From: Asterella californica
Lineage: Eukaryota; Streptophyta; Marchantiopsida; Marchantiales; Aytoniaceae
Assembly (NCBI GenBank): GCA_036924285.1
Contig: JAYKYS010000012.1
Coordinates: forward strand, 11,098,001-11,162,000
DNA: 64,000 nucleotides
Reading direction: 5' to 3'
Under the pieces are notes generated by a model. The model had not been told where the DNA came from and made no database searches. It saw nothing but the letters and a program-made list of their open reading frames with translations. Positions 1 through 12,790 of this stretch are shown here, piece by piece. Made by a program: the position numbers and the translations under genes. Every line of letters starts with the position of its first letter. Positions within the stretch are counted from its first letter, which is position 1.

Positions 1-1628
1 ATTTGCACTCATTGTAACAAGAGTCTATTCGATAAGAGAACTTTCTAAAATTCAAAGAAAGCATATTTTTTCTCTATGGTTCATATCACAGCTTGCATTT
101 CTGGCTTATTTCTCAGTCGTCAGATCTCACTTTGAAGACATCTACGGCTCCATTTTGTAGGTCTCAAGATTCTGATCAATTTGAGCTCAAGATCACCATC
201 TTTAAACAACGAATACAAACATGACAGAATAGCACAATTTTGATAGACTAACCGCCGGAACTAATCTCTGGAATTTGAACTGAAACTGATTTTCCAGTGG
301 GATATCCCACTATTAGTAGTGGTACTTGTGGTTTAAGTATCTTGTCACTTATAACTCCGTGCGTGCAATCAACAACCCCGATCGAATTTGACACCAAAAA
401 GAGAGTCAACTCATTGCAAGCGCATTTGTAACTTGACTTGGGCAGGTTACTTTAATTATTTACTTGGTCAGACCAATGTGTCATGTGCTTGGTAAGATCG
501 CTATGCCAAAATGTTACTTGGTCAAGCCTTTGGTTGGTTATATATTGTAACCGAATGTCACATCAATAATGCATGTACATATGGTTAAGAAGATGATTAT
601 GACAAACATACATCGGTGAATATAAGAAGTGCGATTAGAGTGGAGACGATACTCTTGGCATTGAGCTCTGTTTGTATATATCATATATGTTTACTTGATT
701 TGAGCCACATGAGGTGTTAACCGCGAATTAGATTGAATGGTATATGGTGTACTCATCCCAACTCGAGCTAACTACGACAGTTGATGTGTGTAAGTGTGTA
801 GATGTAAACACGTGCAAGAAAAAATAAGATACTTTAAATTATTATTGTAAAATGTTTAAAATTAATAGAACTAAAAAATATTTTTTTTATCTTGAAATTT
901 CAGTAAAACTAGAATATATTTTATAAAAAAGAAAGATTCATTGGAGAATATATTATATTTATAAAAAAGGATATTTTACATTTGATTTTTCGAAAATAAA
1001 GATACTGAAATACTTCTTGACTCGCACGTGATATTATCAAAATACAAAAAGTTGTCCCCCGAGTTGAAATTAAAGCGAACATATGATCTGGATCATATAT
1101 GTTGGATTACCACAAATGTGTCAAAGGATTGTGCTTTGAGGTATGTCTCTATTATAATAATTACATCAATGTAGTAGACAAGGTTTCTCTTTTACACCGT
1201 ATAAGCATAAAAAACATTATTTTCATCAAAGATAAAGGTTGACTTGCTCTGTACTACAGTTTAACTGAGAAGTTCTTCATATCAAACAGTCAACAAACTA
1301 AAAAATGACTACTTAGGTTCTATATACGACCCAACATCCCGGAATTTTGACCAACCCCTTGTCACAAGGTCTTATGGTCCTAATCACATCCACTTAAGGT
1401 CTCACTACTTATTTACTAATCACAAACTACACTCAAATTCCTTTTCATAACCTCAAAAAACTACATGTATGACATTTCGTCTCGACTAGATGACAAAACA
1501 TAACAATGTGCTTTCTTACTTTCGAATCACAACTTGACATCACAACAGCTAAGACTACCAGTTGCACTTCAGATAACACAAGTTCGATGAAAATAATCAT
1601 GACCTAAACACAAACACTGATACATTTA
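1..1628. other. AT-rich intergenic DNA
   Basis: No coding region can be supported. The stretch is AT-rich, especially 830-1010, with stops in all frames. One perfect 16-base palindrome (AGTGGGATATCCCACT) lies at 296-311. Helitron-like coding begins at about 1629, so part of this stretch may be decayed Helitron DNA, but I cannot recognise it. Confidence 0.5.
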
Positions 1629-2570
1629 TTGCAAAACTTTTTAGATCCTGAAATGATTTACGCCAATGAAAAGTACAAACTTATTGTGGCTCCTAGCGAG
1701 GGATATCACCCTTTGAGTTTATTCAAAGATGAATTTTGTGAAGAGACTAATTTTCCTTGTTTGTTTTTTGGCAACGGAAGAAACAAACAAATCATTTCGC
1801 AGATGTCGTATCACAAACTAGCTTCATGGGAATTATTATACAAAACTCATAAATTTGCTAGACATTTACCAAACATCTTTTTCAAGATGTCCAAAATCTG
1901 CATCGAGAAAATTCTAAGTATTTCTTGGATTCGAGTGAGAAAAAGTAAACTACAAGGCTCTCCTTTGACGGCGAAGTTTCAAACAACAACTTCTTATATC
2001 AGATCAAGCTTTTCCTTGTTTGTCTCAATTACGATTCACTCTAGACTATTACTAAGTCGTTGGATGAAATCTTTTCACGATGATCCAACAATTAAGAAAA
2101 CCTACATTTTTCATTACTTTAACTGCGAACGAAAAAAACTGGAAATTGTTGATGAACACCTTATTCAAATTGAACAAAATGGATAACCATATACCATTGC
2201 CTGACGATGAAGAAACCTTAAGTTCTTCACAAAAACAACAACTTTTCAGACAAGATCATGTCACATGTGCACGATGTTACAAACATAAAACACAATGTTT
2301 CCGTAAACTTATTCAACATAACTAATTAATGTTGAGAAATGTATCTGATTTCTTTTTCGTAACTAAATTTCAAAGCAGAGACAGTCTACATGATCAAAGA
2401 CTACTGTGGATAAAAAATGCTCCTGTTTTCAAGATAGATCATGATGAATCAATAGTAACTTTCATAGACGAGTATATTTCTACTGATCATCACTTATTGA
2501 ACAAAGAGATGATCAAATGTCAAACTCACCATCACACAAATACTTGCTATAAAAAAAGATCTTCTTTTTT
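1629..2570 (+). pseudogene. Helitron Rep (replication initiator) fragment, broken
   Basis: This resembles the N-terminal Helitron-like and Rep regions of the Helitron rolling-circle transposase. 1629 to about 2075 reads as the segment before the nuclease (IVAPSEGYHPLSLF, then LFFGNGRNKQIISQMSYHKLA). The frame then shifts, and 2080-2570 carries the segment starting MIQQLRKPTFFITLTANEKNW and the segment LLWIKNAPVF. A stop (TAA, about 2323) interrupts that frame just before the second part. The metal-binding motif, which should be H-x-H before LLW, reads H-D-Q, so its second histidine is lost. The C-terminal part of Rep and the whole Pif1-type helicase are not recognisable downstream. The apparent Met of the first segment is a TTG codon. 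I read this as a dead, 3'-truncated Helitron; the family call rests on remembered similarity. Confidence 0.75.
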
Positions 2571-3940
2571 CTTCCTCCTATTAACCAAAAATATGATGAC
2601 GTATGGTAGGTTGTCAGCTTCATACGGTGGGTCTTCCACTTGTTCTGAATGTTAGAAGCCACTTCAGACAACTTTACTACTCAGCTCTTCTCGATCTTCA
2701 CACTGCACTCACTAACCTCTTCAAACTCACGACTATGTACTACAACGGTCAGTTTATCCAACGGATCAATGCATAAAGGTCCGTCCTTAGAGATTGATAG
2801 TTCATTTACGTGGTCGAGCATCTCAAGCACGACTGCTTGGAGTTTATGCTACAAGAAGTTATTCGGTCCTCACTCTCGATTGACATAATATTTCTCTCAC
2901 GGGTTGTTCTCTTTCACGGCATGGCATAGACATCTTAACAGATGACAAGATCCTCTCTAGGTAGAGCAAAAATTCCTTGGACCCAAAGATCCATCACTCT
3001 ACATAATAAAACTGCTTGTATCTTATGCTGATTCTGCAAGTATACTAGGATCCTTTCACAACATTGAGTCCTCAGCCATGACGTCTGATCTTCTTGAGGG
3101 TTAAATGTTTGTTGAACAAAAATGCAAATCTTGCAAGGTGACGATGGAGTTAATCACCAGCCAGCTTTATAAGGTACCCTTCTGTCACTATTTGATGTCT
3201 GAATCTCCAGAAGTTGTTTATTCGATTCGACCTGGAGATGAGTCTGAACTGTTATCCTTCTTCCGCAGGATCTCAAGTCTCATGTCCTACAATGTTGGAC
3301 GCGCTACTGCTCTACAAGGTAGACCAAACTTTCCTCAAAACCTCGAAACTCTTCGTCTAACTGACAAAATTACGTGGTATTACGGTCTTTCTTAATGCTT
3401 ATACTTGAGATTCAACAAAATCCCCAAATGTCTTAAAGAGAAAGACTATGGTAGAGCATGTCTTATTCCTTACAAGTCATTCATGGATACAAATCAAGCC
3501 TCAAAAAATTCTTGCATTGGCATCTCGATTCTTGATTCAACACAACATGTGCTTTTCTACCCACTAACTCTCAGTCCCTCATGATAATCACATCTTTTGT
3601 CTCCTCTTTTTGAGGTGTGCTTAATGGACAAATTGTCGTGGCTTATGCCAACCCTCTTTGTAGTATAGTACCAAGGGAACATTGGAGCTTTCATACTCAA
3701 GAAATTATTCTTCCCGCATCGAGCTGATTCCGTTGTGTGCTTTGTGCTATCGTCCTCTCTTATATCATAGCTTGAATTCTCTCCAAAGAAAATAAGGAAA
3801 CTTTCGAACGTAAGTGCGATGACTCAATATCCCTCGGTTTATCCTTATCTCGTCTCTCACTAGAACTATCACCTCATCGAATCAACCTGCATTTGAGACC
3901 TCCTAAGCATATTTGAAAATCCTCCACCGTCTGTTCACTT
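2571..3940. other. unassigned DNA between Helitron fragment and LTR
   Basis: Short open stretches exist, the best being 3105-3395 (+, 96 codons, TTG start, containing KCKSCKVTMELITSQLYKVP). I recognise no domain in them. They may be decayed coding of another element. No RNA gene or clear repeat is visible. Confidence 0.35.
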
Positions 3941-3941
3941 G

Positions 3942-4643
3942 AGTCACATCAGTGGAAGGGGCACCCACCTAGGAAGAAGAGACCATGGATCAGATTCTCA
4001 TAGCTCTTGGTTCCTATGTTGATCTCTCGAATGTGAGTCTATGTTGGATGTCTCTGCATGTTAACCTCGTGGAGGGGGAATCTATGTTGGATGTGTGGTT
4101 ATGTCTTGCACATCTAGGGATGAAGGACCGATGTCCTTCTTAACGTTAAACGTAGACTTCTTAGTCTAAGTCTCTACATGCAATTGAGATTATGAGCTAT
4201 AAGTTGTGTAGGGTGGTCTCGTAACTATGGCTTATGTCTTAAAATCATGGCTTAGCTCATAATACGGGTTGCATCAAGATGCCATTGATGGGGTTGCTTG
4301 ATAAGTAAATGTCCGTATAAGGACATAAAGGCCTCAGCAAAGGGCTTGTTTTTTAGACAAATGGACGTACGGGTTAGAGTTCGGGAGAGAGAGGAACATT
4401 CAAGAGAGTTCAAGAAACTGCGTGCGCTTGAGAGAAGGGGGAGATTGTGATGTTAAGGACATTGATTGTTAAATTGAAATATAAGTAAAGTTTTCTATTT
4501 GTAGAGATTGGAGTGTCTGATTGACCTTGATGGCTACAAGAGATTGTATTTGAGTTCTGAATAATGGCAATAGTTTGTTTTCTTTTTGGCCATTCTAACG
4601 ATCAATCAAAGACAAGAGGTCCGCTCTCCTCAAAGAAAACTCT
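3942..4643 (+). repeat. 5' LTR of the deleted gypsy element
   Basis: It shares ordered blocks with 6144-6890. Examples are AGTGGAAGGGGCACCCACCT near the start, TCTATGTTGG, CGTGCGCTTGAGAGAAG, TGTATTTGAGTTCTGAATA and CAAAGAAAACTCT at the end. The ends are placed where similarity fades, so they are accurate only to tens of bases. Confidence 0.65.
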
Positions 4644-4720
4644 TCATACAACATCTAGTACTTCCACTGAGAGTTCTTAGGATGATTGATTTGGAGGATT
4701 TGTTGGAATGAGCGAGGAAG

Positions 4721-5029
4721 ATGGATCATGGTGCTGCCTTTCAGAGTGTAGTTGTTGCTCGAGGTATTGTTGCTCGAGGTACTCTTGTTCAAGGGACTCT
4801 TGGTCAAGATGGCATTGCTCCTCAAGGAGTATTTGCTGTGTCTCCGGTGGCAAGTGCACAATCTGCTATTGATACAACTCAAATTCTTAAAGTGTTGGTT
4901 GCTTTGTTCAGCAACAACATGCAATTGGAGGAGTTGAGCAAAAATCAACAAAGACTCTACAGACAATTGTTGGTCGATGTAAGCAATTTGATGACAAAGA
5001 TGTTATCAATTACGTGCGAGAGTATGTAG
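4721..5029 (+). pseudogene. gag N-terminal remnant
   Basis: A 102-codon open frame with an ATG start lies directly downstream of the 5' LTR. It is Ala/Val/Gln-rich and has no recognised motif. It is called gag only from its position between an LTR and pol-derived sequence and from its reading direction. A stop at 5027-5029 ends it, and pol C-terminal sequence follows within about 150 bp. It is probably only the first part of a gag gene. Confidence 0.4.
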
Positions 5030-5085
5030 GTGAAATGAAACTAGTGATGACACCTGAAATTGAGATAATTTTGAGTTTGAGTTCA

Positions 5086-5740
5086 CTATTTTTCTGAACT
5101 AAGAGAAAACGTTAGAAGTAAACATATGAGACATCTAAGCGGATTGACTCCTTTTAAACGTGCACCGAGGAGGAATTTATAGAAGAAGATTCTGATAGAG
5201 TCATCAGAGGACATCTCTTGATTCAGTAGAGCGTGAGCTTGAGTACCATAGAACTGAATGAGTTGATCCGCAAGTTGAGGATTGGGTGTTGGTATACGAC
5301 AATACATTAGTGAACCAACACTCTACAGTTTGACAGTTTTGTAGGAGATGGTTTGGTCCATACATTGTCTCGGATATGCATCAAAATGCTCCTTATTCTT
5401 TACAAGAGCTAGACGGTACACCTTCGAGACTTCTTGTTGTTGGAAAACAAGTCAAGTTGTTCAGAAAGAGATGAGGAATTGTGGAGCTGACTGAGTTCTT
5501 AGGGTCAGAACTGATCACAGGTGCAGATGAGGGTCCTTTGTTTGAATACGGTCGAAGAGTGAAGACTACTTGGAGATTTACGGAGACTAGTAACAGACAG
5601 GACATACCGGAGGATGTGCAAGTGTGGAGGAGACGAATGTCATGTTGTAGGATCTTCTATATAGTGAAAGATGGTTACAAAATGGTTCTTTCTCATTGTG
5701 TACGTAGTTGTAAAAGAAGTTGTCATAAAGCTTGTTAAGC
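5086..5740 (+). pseudogene. pol C-terminal end, decayed
   Basis: The + strand reads in pieces as the segment after the integrase core of the same gypsy family as 7.3-12.8 kb. About 5275-5310 gives DWVLVYDNTLVNQHST, then RRWFGPYIVSDMHQNAPYSL and QELDGTPSRLLVVGKQVKLF up to about 5470. Stops occur at roughly 5320 and 5472. The open frame 5481-5738 follows and may be the element's terminal codons or its 3' region. No integrase DDE core precedes it, which supports an internal deletion between gag and this segment. Confidence 0.6.
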
Positions 5741-6143
5741 TAGGCATGAGCTAAGCTAGGACTAAGCTAGACAAACTGCCAATTAGCTTATATTCATGAG
5801 AACTACTAAGATATTTTGAAGGCACTAGGTGGAAGTTCTTATTGAATAGAGTGGACATGTGTTTTCATTTATGCGAGACAAGGTTATACAAAGATGTTTG
5901 CGTCATTTCTAGTTCTAAAATATGACAAAAGAGGAAAGTCTATCATTTTTCACTTGGTGACTTGGATTCATTATCTGATGACATCATCATGTAAGTGCTC
6001 TTGAGTAATATAGTTGTGGCTCTTTTGTTACTAAAAACATAGATCTACAGTGAAAGTAACACGTAAAAGAACTAGCAAATGAGATAAATGTATGTTCTGT
6101 TAACATATGTACATGTTTAATTACACTATTAAACGGAAGCATG
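5741..6143. other. 3' untranslated part of the deleted gypsy element
   Basis: Non-coding sequence between the pol remnant and the second LTR. No gene, tRNA or hairpin was recognised, and no clear polypurine tract is visible directly before the LTR. Confidence 0.4.
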
Positions 6144-6890
6144 AGCCAATTTAGTGGAAGGGACACCCACCTACGAAGAAGAGATCCCTAGATCAAATCC
6201 TCTTGGCTCTTGGTTCTTATCTCAACATCTCTTGGTCTCTCAGAGGGGAGTCTATGTTGGGTGTGTGACTACGTCTTGAACTTTTAGGACGAAGGACCAA
6301 TATCCTCCTTAAACTCTATTTTGGGTGTGTGACTACATCCTTTACTCTAGGGCCGGAGGACCGGTATCCTCCTTAAAAGTGGACTTCCTAGCCTAAGCCT
6401 CTTCATTCAACTGAGATTAGGGGTTGAGAGATACCTGATTCATCTATGAGAGGGTTGTAAATCATGTGGGGTGGTCTTGTAGATATGGCTTTGGCCGTAA
6501 AATAATGACTTGCATCAAGATGGACATCAAGGGTTGGCAAATTTTATTAAACAAGAGGGTTTTTAGCAAATCGTTATTTTAGGTAAATTGATGTATGGAT
6601 CAGAGTTCAAGGTGGACATTCAAGAGAGTTCAAGAGACGCCGTGCGCTTGAGAGAAGAGGAAGATTATGATCGCTGAGGATAATGATTGTAAAATTGAGG
6701 CATGAATAAAGTTCTATGAGTCTTGAAAGACCTATTTGCACATATTTGAGTGTCTGGTTGACCTTGATGACTACAAACGACTGTATTTGAGTTCTGAATA
6801 CTGAATACTGACAGCAGTCTATTTTATTTTTGGTCATTCTCACGATCAATCTCAGACAGGAGATCTGTCCGTCCAAAGAAAACTCTCTAT
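6144..6890 (+). repeat. 3' LTR of the deleted gypsy element
   Basis: It is collinear with 3942-4643 in the same orientation. An internal duplication of the segment around GGGTGTGTGACTAC (about 6257 and 6324) makes it slightly longer than the first copy. It lies 0.4 kb upstream of a gag-pol body of the same family and may be its 5' LTR, or may be shared by two nested insertions. Confidence 0.6.
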
Positions 6891-7329
6891 ATGATAATAG
6901 GATGGACAAGGAGACACATAGGATGTTAGAAACATTGTTGGATAATGTTAGAATTGATTATAATAACTTTCTTATAATTTTCAACAATATTTATCGATAT
7001 ACATTAGGGCTTCATTTTACAACAAGCTTTTGAAATCATTGTTATCATAATTCATATATGAAAACGGTTATGTTCTACCACACCAACTTTTTGACACATT
7101 TTCAACATATTCTTATAAGATTCTAACATCTCGCAATTCTCTCACACCTTTCTCTCAACTATTTTCTAACATCTTTGTATCTGAATTGTGTCATAATTTC
7201 GAATTATCTGTAGGTTGGACGTTACAATAGAGAACCATCGAGGAAGAGATGAAGACATTAGTTACTAGTGATAAGATTTTACTATTTGCTTCACTTTACG
7301 AGTGAGAGGTACGTCCAACAAGATGACTA

Positions 7330-9540
7330 TACACATACTTGTGTACCAAAACCAGTGTATCATCATCCTCTGAAGAAGAGCCTCAAGTTGTAGCCCAATG
7401 GCACCAACAATCACATACGTTAAAGATAAATACTCAACCAATTATGTTAAACTTTCCCACTCTTTGTTTACAATCAATTATCTATCTCCTGGAGTATGAT
7501 CTTCTAGAGCTGAAGGCTTAGATCCAACTTTGTGTTTTGCATGAGAAGTTAGTAAATCAAGTAGACCCTTCTCGAGAAAAAAGATGACACAACATTGGAT
7601 CCTCTTTGATACACCGATGCAATAAGTTCTCATTATGCGTTTGCAAAGCACCTTAGTCTGATAAGAGGTACTCGCAGCTTTCTGGTCTAGAAAGATTGGC
7701 GCTGGATGCTAGAAAGATAGAGTTGTTCTTGGAGTAGAAAGAGGAGTTACATATGATTGGAGAAGAGTGAAAGAAGTAGTATCTACTCTTGCAAGACAAC
7801 ATCGTAACAGGATGGCAATAGTTGAGCAATTAGATACAACGACATGTCAAAACAATGAGTAGTTCTTCAAGTCTCAGTAGTTCCTGTAGTGGTTCCTCAA
7901 GTACTTGTTGTGATTCCTCAGACACATGTTGCATCTGTTCCAACACAAAGAGGTCTTAGACTGCTGTTGAGAATAAAAATCAACATAATCTGATTGAAGA
8001 GTGACTCACGAGATTCAAGAATTAAGAAAAGATCAATGATCAGCAATGCCAGTTGTTTTATATGTAAGAGGAACTTTAACCAAGAGATGTATCTCGTGTG
8101 ATTAGTCTAAATCATCTTAGAGGGGATTGTCAAGACTTAACAACTGCTTTGCGAGAGGACATAGTCAACTATCAAAACAACCAGTTGCATCTAACTGTCA
8201 CTAGGCAACCTCTGAATATGCATTTTGAAAGAAGAGGGATGAGAAGTTTACTTCCAGCACTTATGGGTGTGAACACTACATCAATGATTGTAGGCTCTAC
8301 AGAAGTTGAGGGTTCTTCATGAATAATTCAAGTGCGCTCTAACCCAATTCTGGTGGAGCAAGTTGCTGAAGTTTTAATTGAAGTGATGAAAATAGGTGCA
8401 TAAAGTATTAAGAGGGCTACATGATGGAAGGACCTTGTAGATGCAACTTCTGTTTGAGTATTTCTGGAAGCAAACAATGAACAAGATGCGATTGTGGAAG
8501 ACAAAAGACTACGGTATGCTTCTGACCTAGATGTAGGAACACTTGTTGATGGTGATCATCGAAGAGTTACGAGGAGAAGAGCAGTGGAGCCATCATACTT
8601 TGGATCTGTATCAACAGATAGATCTCATACTACAAAGGATATACCTTCTACCTCTACAGTTCCAACACTTGTTGTAGAACCTATGGAAGGTGTATAAGAT
8701 TCGTCACAAGAGGTTACTACTATTGATAGAGTATGAGGAAAGAAGTTTACAACACAAGAGAAAGAGAAAGCTCCAACCTAAAAGTTGGATGCTAATATTG
8801 AAACAACAACAGACTTACGTACTATTTTGGAGCAACGTATTCTAGATGCCAGAGTTGAGTTTTCTTTTTGAGAGGTACTTGATATTGCGAAAAGAGAGTT
8901 TCGTGAGTTGATAACTGATATCATGAAAAGGAAGAGACAGGTGTTGACAGAGCAAGTGACTAGTCAAATGGTTGGAGTGGTGGATGCTATTGACGTTGAG
9001 AGATTCAAAAATGTAGAGCATGAAGCATTGGTTGCTGGTCCTGCTGTTGTTGAGAATGAAAATGAGAAATTCGAGGAGGAAAGATCAAGCACAGATAGTG
9101 ACTTCAGACAGAAGTATTGAGCACGTGCGACAACGGAGACACAAGTTCGGCTTGGAAGGCTTTTTGAATCAGTACCTACAGTTGTGGATCATGGATAAAA
9201 AAAGAACATAATTTTGAAGGAGGTGTGTGAGAAGAGACAATGGTCAATCAAAAATAATCATGGTTGGGTACTTCGTGCTACAAATAATCAAAAGGGTGAG
9301 TTATACAGAGCCTGCTCAAATGTTCATGTAAGGATCGGAGATGTAAAGGTTGGGCAACATTTCTTTGTATAATTTTTTGCTTCTTATCTTACCATATTGG
9401 GCCAACCTTACATTAGCACTGTTAGAACGGAGACAGAGATAATGAATGATGGATCTCATTATGTCAAAATTTGGAGTCCTGATGACAAGTATTTAGTACA
9501 GTTTTTGATTGTTATTTCAAGACATGAGTAGAGCTAACAA
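7330..9540 (+). pseudogene. Ty3/gypsy gag-protease region, heavily mutated
   Basis: Discontinuous + strand frames give a gag-like series. 8098-8322 contains VSRVISLNHLRGDCQDL and MRSLLPALMGVNTTSM. 8494-8697 and 8908-9117 contain REFRELITDIMKRKRQVL. A retropepsin-like segment follows at about 9300-9540 with VRIGDVKVGQHFFV, a stop, TILGQPYISTVRTETEIM and KYLVQFLIVISRHE. Stops and frame changes are frequent. Order and spacing match gag-PR-RT elements, and the RT starts about 0.8 kb downstream. I see no intact zinc knuckle or DTGA active site, so the protease call rests on the ILGQPYI-type flap and C-terminal region. Confidence 0.6.
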
Positions 9541-10120
9541 ACCCTTATAGATTCTTGGTGAAAGAGATGTAAGAGTTTTCGTAGTCCACTCTTGTAGAGC
9601 GGGATGACAAGGGTGTAGAACCTACTCTTGAGTTCCCGTCAAATTTAGTAGAAAAGGTGGAAGAGTCAGATGAGAAACATGTGCAGGAGTTCGAAGACAT
9701 GTATAGTATACATAGCTGACAGTCTAGATTGTTGATGCTTGAGAGTGATGGATGGAGTTAGTTTACTCGAGTTGAAGATATGAAAGAAATACAAAAAATG
9801 GACGGTGAAACAGATGTCACAGTTATGACATGTAAGATTCTACATGTCGCTTGCTAGTTGGTTGGACGGTGTAAGCAGATTGATGGAGGAAAAAGATGGT
9901 ATCATGGTGATCCTTATCCAATCTTGACAAATGTATGAGGAGATTATTACATGGATGCAGAAGATTTAGGAAGAGATGCAGTTTGTTGGTGTATACTTCC
10001 TCAAGAGAGAAAAGTCCATGCAAAGTACAAATCTATACCGAAGAAGGTGAAGCAAGTAGCAACTCAACTACTTGCTAACTCATAACAACAAGTATAGTTA
10101 GTAGATACTGAGCCCGTATT
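9541..10120 (+). other. gag-pro to RT linker of the decayed gypsy body
   Basis: Non-conserved stretch between the protease-like and RT-like segments. It is Asp/Glu/Lys-rich in several frames and broken by stops. It holds no separate gene and is kept apart only because no domain can be named. Confidence 0.4.
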
Positions 10121-12790
10121 GTGTGATCATAGACGAGTATGACATCAATTTATTGAGAAGACGTTGAATGAGCTTCAGATAGGAGAGGGTGATTTCTTGA
10201 CTAAGATTGAGAAGAAAGTTTTTTGACCAGATGATAGCTAGCCATGGTAGAGCATTTACCTTTTCAGCAGAGGAGATAGGTTGTGTTAGATCCAAAGATA
10301 ATAACACATATGGTCATATTTACAGTCCTTCATGTATCTTGAGATTTGAAACTGATTAGTTCTCGTGCTATGTTGCCTACACTCATTGAGTTGCGGAAAG
10401 AGAAAGTACATATGTCGATACTTGAGACGTCTATTGGACCATACTTTAGCAGGTGGTTCATTGTACCCAAGAAGTAAAGAACTTTGTGCTCCATTGAGGA
10501 CCTGCAACCTATGAACAACATGATCATTCGTAACGTTGAGACAGGTCTTGTGATCGATGAGGTAGTCAAGGCATTTGCAAGGAGAGATATTTATTCGGTT
10601 GAAGGCTTATATTCTGGCTTTGATCAATTTCAGTTGGCTGTTGAGAATAGAGATCTGATCATCATGCGTACACCTTTATGATAGATGCAGATGTGTATTC
10701 TTCATCAAGGAGCAACAAACTCAGTAGCTCATATGCAAAATGAGATGCATAAGATATTACGGGAGTTTGTACATTTCTAGATGATATTCTTATAAAAGAT
10801 TACACTGTGGAAGACAAGGACGATGCAATGCTCACGAATGGTTGTACGAAGTTTGTTGCAGATTATATTCGAGATGTAGAGCATATTGTGACACATATAG
10901 AGAAGATACATCTCATCCTATCATGTGCTAAGTTTAAGTTCTGTGTGCCAAAACTTGTAGTGGTTGATAATTTGTGTGATACTTTTGAGAGATGATCAGA
11001 TCTAGAGAAGGTTGATGCTATAACTAAGATGGCATACTATACAAATATCACAAAGGTTTTAGCATTTTCTAGGAGCTTGTGTATTTTACCTCTTATCTAT
11101 TCCTCAATATGCTCATGTTGCAAGCCTCTGTATGCATTATTGAGAAAAGGCAAGAGGTTTGTATTGACTTCAATCTATCATGAAGCTACGAACAAGTTGA
11201 AGGGGACTTTGAAGTCCCCACATGTTTTGAAAAGAGTAGATTACGGCGTGGAAGACATGTCATTGTCACTATGGATACTAGCTCAAAGACGATCGACTGG
11301 GTGATTGATCAGGATGATGCGAGTGACATACGATTTATCTCTAGGATTGGAGCTAGAATCTTGTACGACAACGAGATTATTCTCAAGTGAAATGTGAGTT
11401 ATGGAGAGTTATCATGATGAAGACAAATCGTGAATTTCTGAATGATGCTCATTTAGTTTTGGAGACAACTTGTCTATCTATTCTTTGCATGATATCGAAT
11501 TGTAACACGTTACAAAGAGATGTTATGTTGGATTGCTTACATCAGGAGCTTGATTTTGGAGCTGAAGCATATAGCAAATAAGGAGAATGTGGTAACGGAT
11601 ATATTGTCAAGAGCTCGTTATATAGATGAGGATGATATGTTTACAGAAGCTGAGGAAGATGAAAGGAAAAATGTTCGATGTCAAGTTGATCAACAAGCTA
11701 TAGAATTGGAGCCATTGTTGTTTAAGGAAGAGTTTTACACAAAGAGATTGTAACATAAGGTATTACCTGAGTTCGTTAGAGAAGCAAGAGAGGTGGAATG
11801 AAGTAAAGTTCAGATAGATAAGGAACATGCGTACAACTGTCTTCTATGTGATAGATACCTTTGAAGACAATCATAGGGAGAGATGAGATGTTCATAGGAG
11901 TGGTGGACGACATGCAGACCAAGCAGCAACTAATGAAGGAGTTTCATGACACCTTGTGGGTTGGACATCGAGGGATTAGGGCTACTTACACAAAGTTGAA
12001 AAAAAGATATTGATGGAAAGATCTATATCGAGATGTGATGAGCTTTGTCTGTCCGTGTCTACACTGTCAAATTGACACGAAGATGCGATATAAGGAGGGT
12101 CTTGTGTCTACTTATCCGTCTTGCATTCACTTCCAATGGGTTATTGACTTGGTGATAATGCCTCCAGAGTTATGGGGTATGCGATATTTGATCTTGGCTC
12201 GTGAGGATCTCTCTAATGTTATAGAGGAGCAAACATTGAGGACAAAGACCACAGAAGATATATGTAGATTTGTACCCAAAGATATTGTTTGTAGATATGG
12301 ATCTATAGGACTACGAGCAGACAGAGGAGAATTATGAGATGCAGAAGTGAACGAGTTTTTTGCTCGATATGGTGTGAAGCTCAAGCTTACTATTATGATG
12401 AACCAAAAGAGAATTTGCAAGAGCAAACGTGGGCAACCATTGATTGTTCAAGCTTTGGTGAAGACATGTGACGATAGACATAGAGAGTGACCTAGGCTAC
12501 TCTCTTTTGCTTTATGGGCTGAAAGGATGACTCACTATATTACTACTTGATACATGCATACATATTGCAATAGAAGCCGATTATGCAGCAGAAGAAGAAT
12601 TTCTTGCTTGGGTTACCTTGCTATGGGAGGACGGTATTGATCGCGTACAACTTCTCACTTTGCATCAGATAGTTAGAACGCAGAGAAGAGAATCTTGCAG
12701 AATCACAACAGAAGTTGAAAGCGACTTGACTTGAGAATAAAGAGAGGTTTGACAAGACCCCATAGGCTTCGACTGAAACATTATTCATTT
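10121..12790 (+). pseudogene. Ty3/gypsy pol (RT, RNase H, integrase), heavily mutated
   Basis: Segments appear in the expected order. The RT N-terminus is at about 10300-10470 (ELRKEKVHMSILETSIGPYF, then RWFIVPKK). The RT palm is at 10484-10680 (DLQPMNNMIIRNVETG, YSGFDQFQLAVENRDL, MRTPL). 10780-10995 covers the region around the expected catalytic FLDD. The thumb is at 11029-11200, with PLYALLRKGKRFVL. RNase H-like remains lie at about 11210-11620, ending NVVTDILSRARY. The integrase zinc segment is near 12030 (SFVCPCLHCQ). The integrase core is at 12115-12337 (WVIDLVIMPPELWGMRYLIL, RTKTTEDICRFV, LRADRGEL), and the helix after the core runs to about 12765 (NKERFDK). Many stops and frameshifts make it non-functional. 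One example is TGA at 10340-10342, where related elements have Trp. No 3' LTR is seen after 12790. Confidence 0.75.

Larger units (their letters stand above)
3942..6890 (+). mobile_element. internally deleted Ty3/gypsy LTR element
   Basis: Two similar direct repeats (about 3942-4643 and 6144-6890) flank 1.5 kb of gag start and pol end. RT, RNase H and the integrase core are missing. The order LTR, gag N-terminus, pol C-terminus, LTR is that of an internally deleted element. The LTRs differ by many substitutions and small indels, so the insertion is old. Boundaries are approximate because the LTR ends are eroded. The second LTR could also have served as the 5' LTR of the body at 7.3-12.8 kb. 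Confidence 0.65.
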
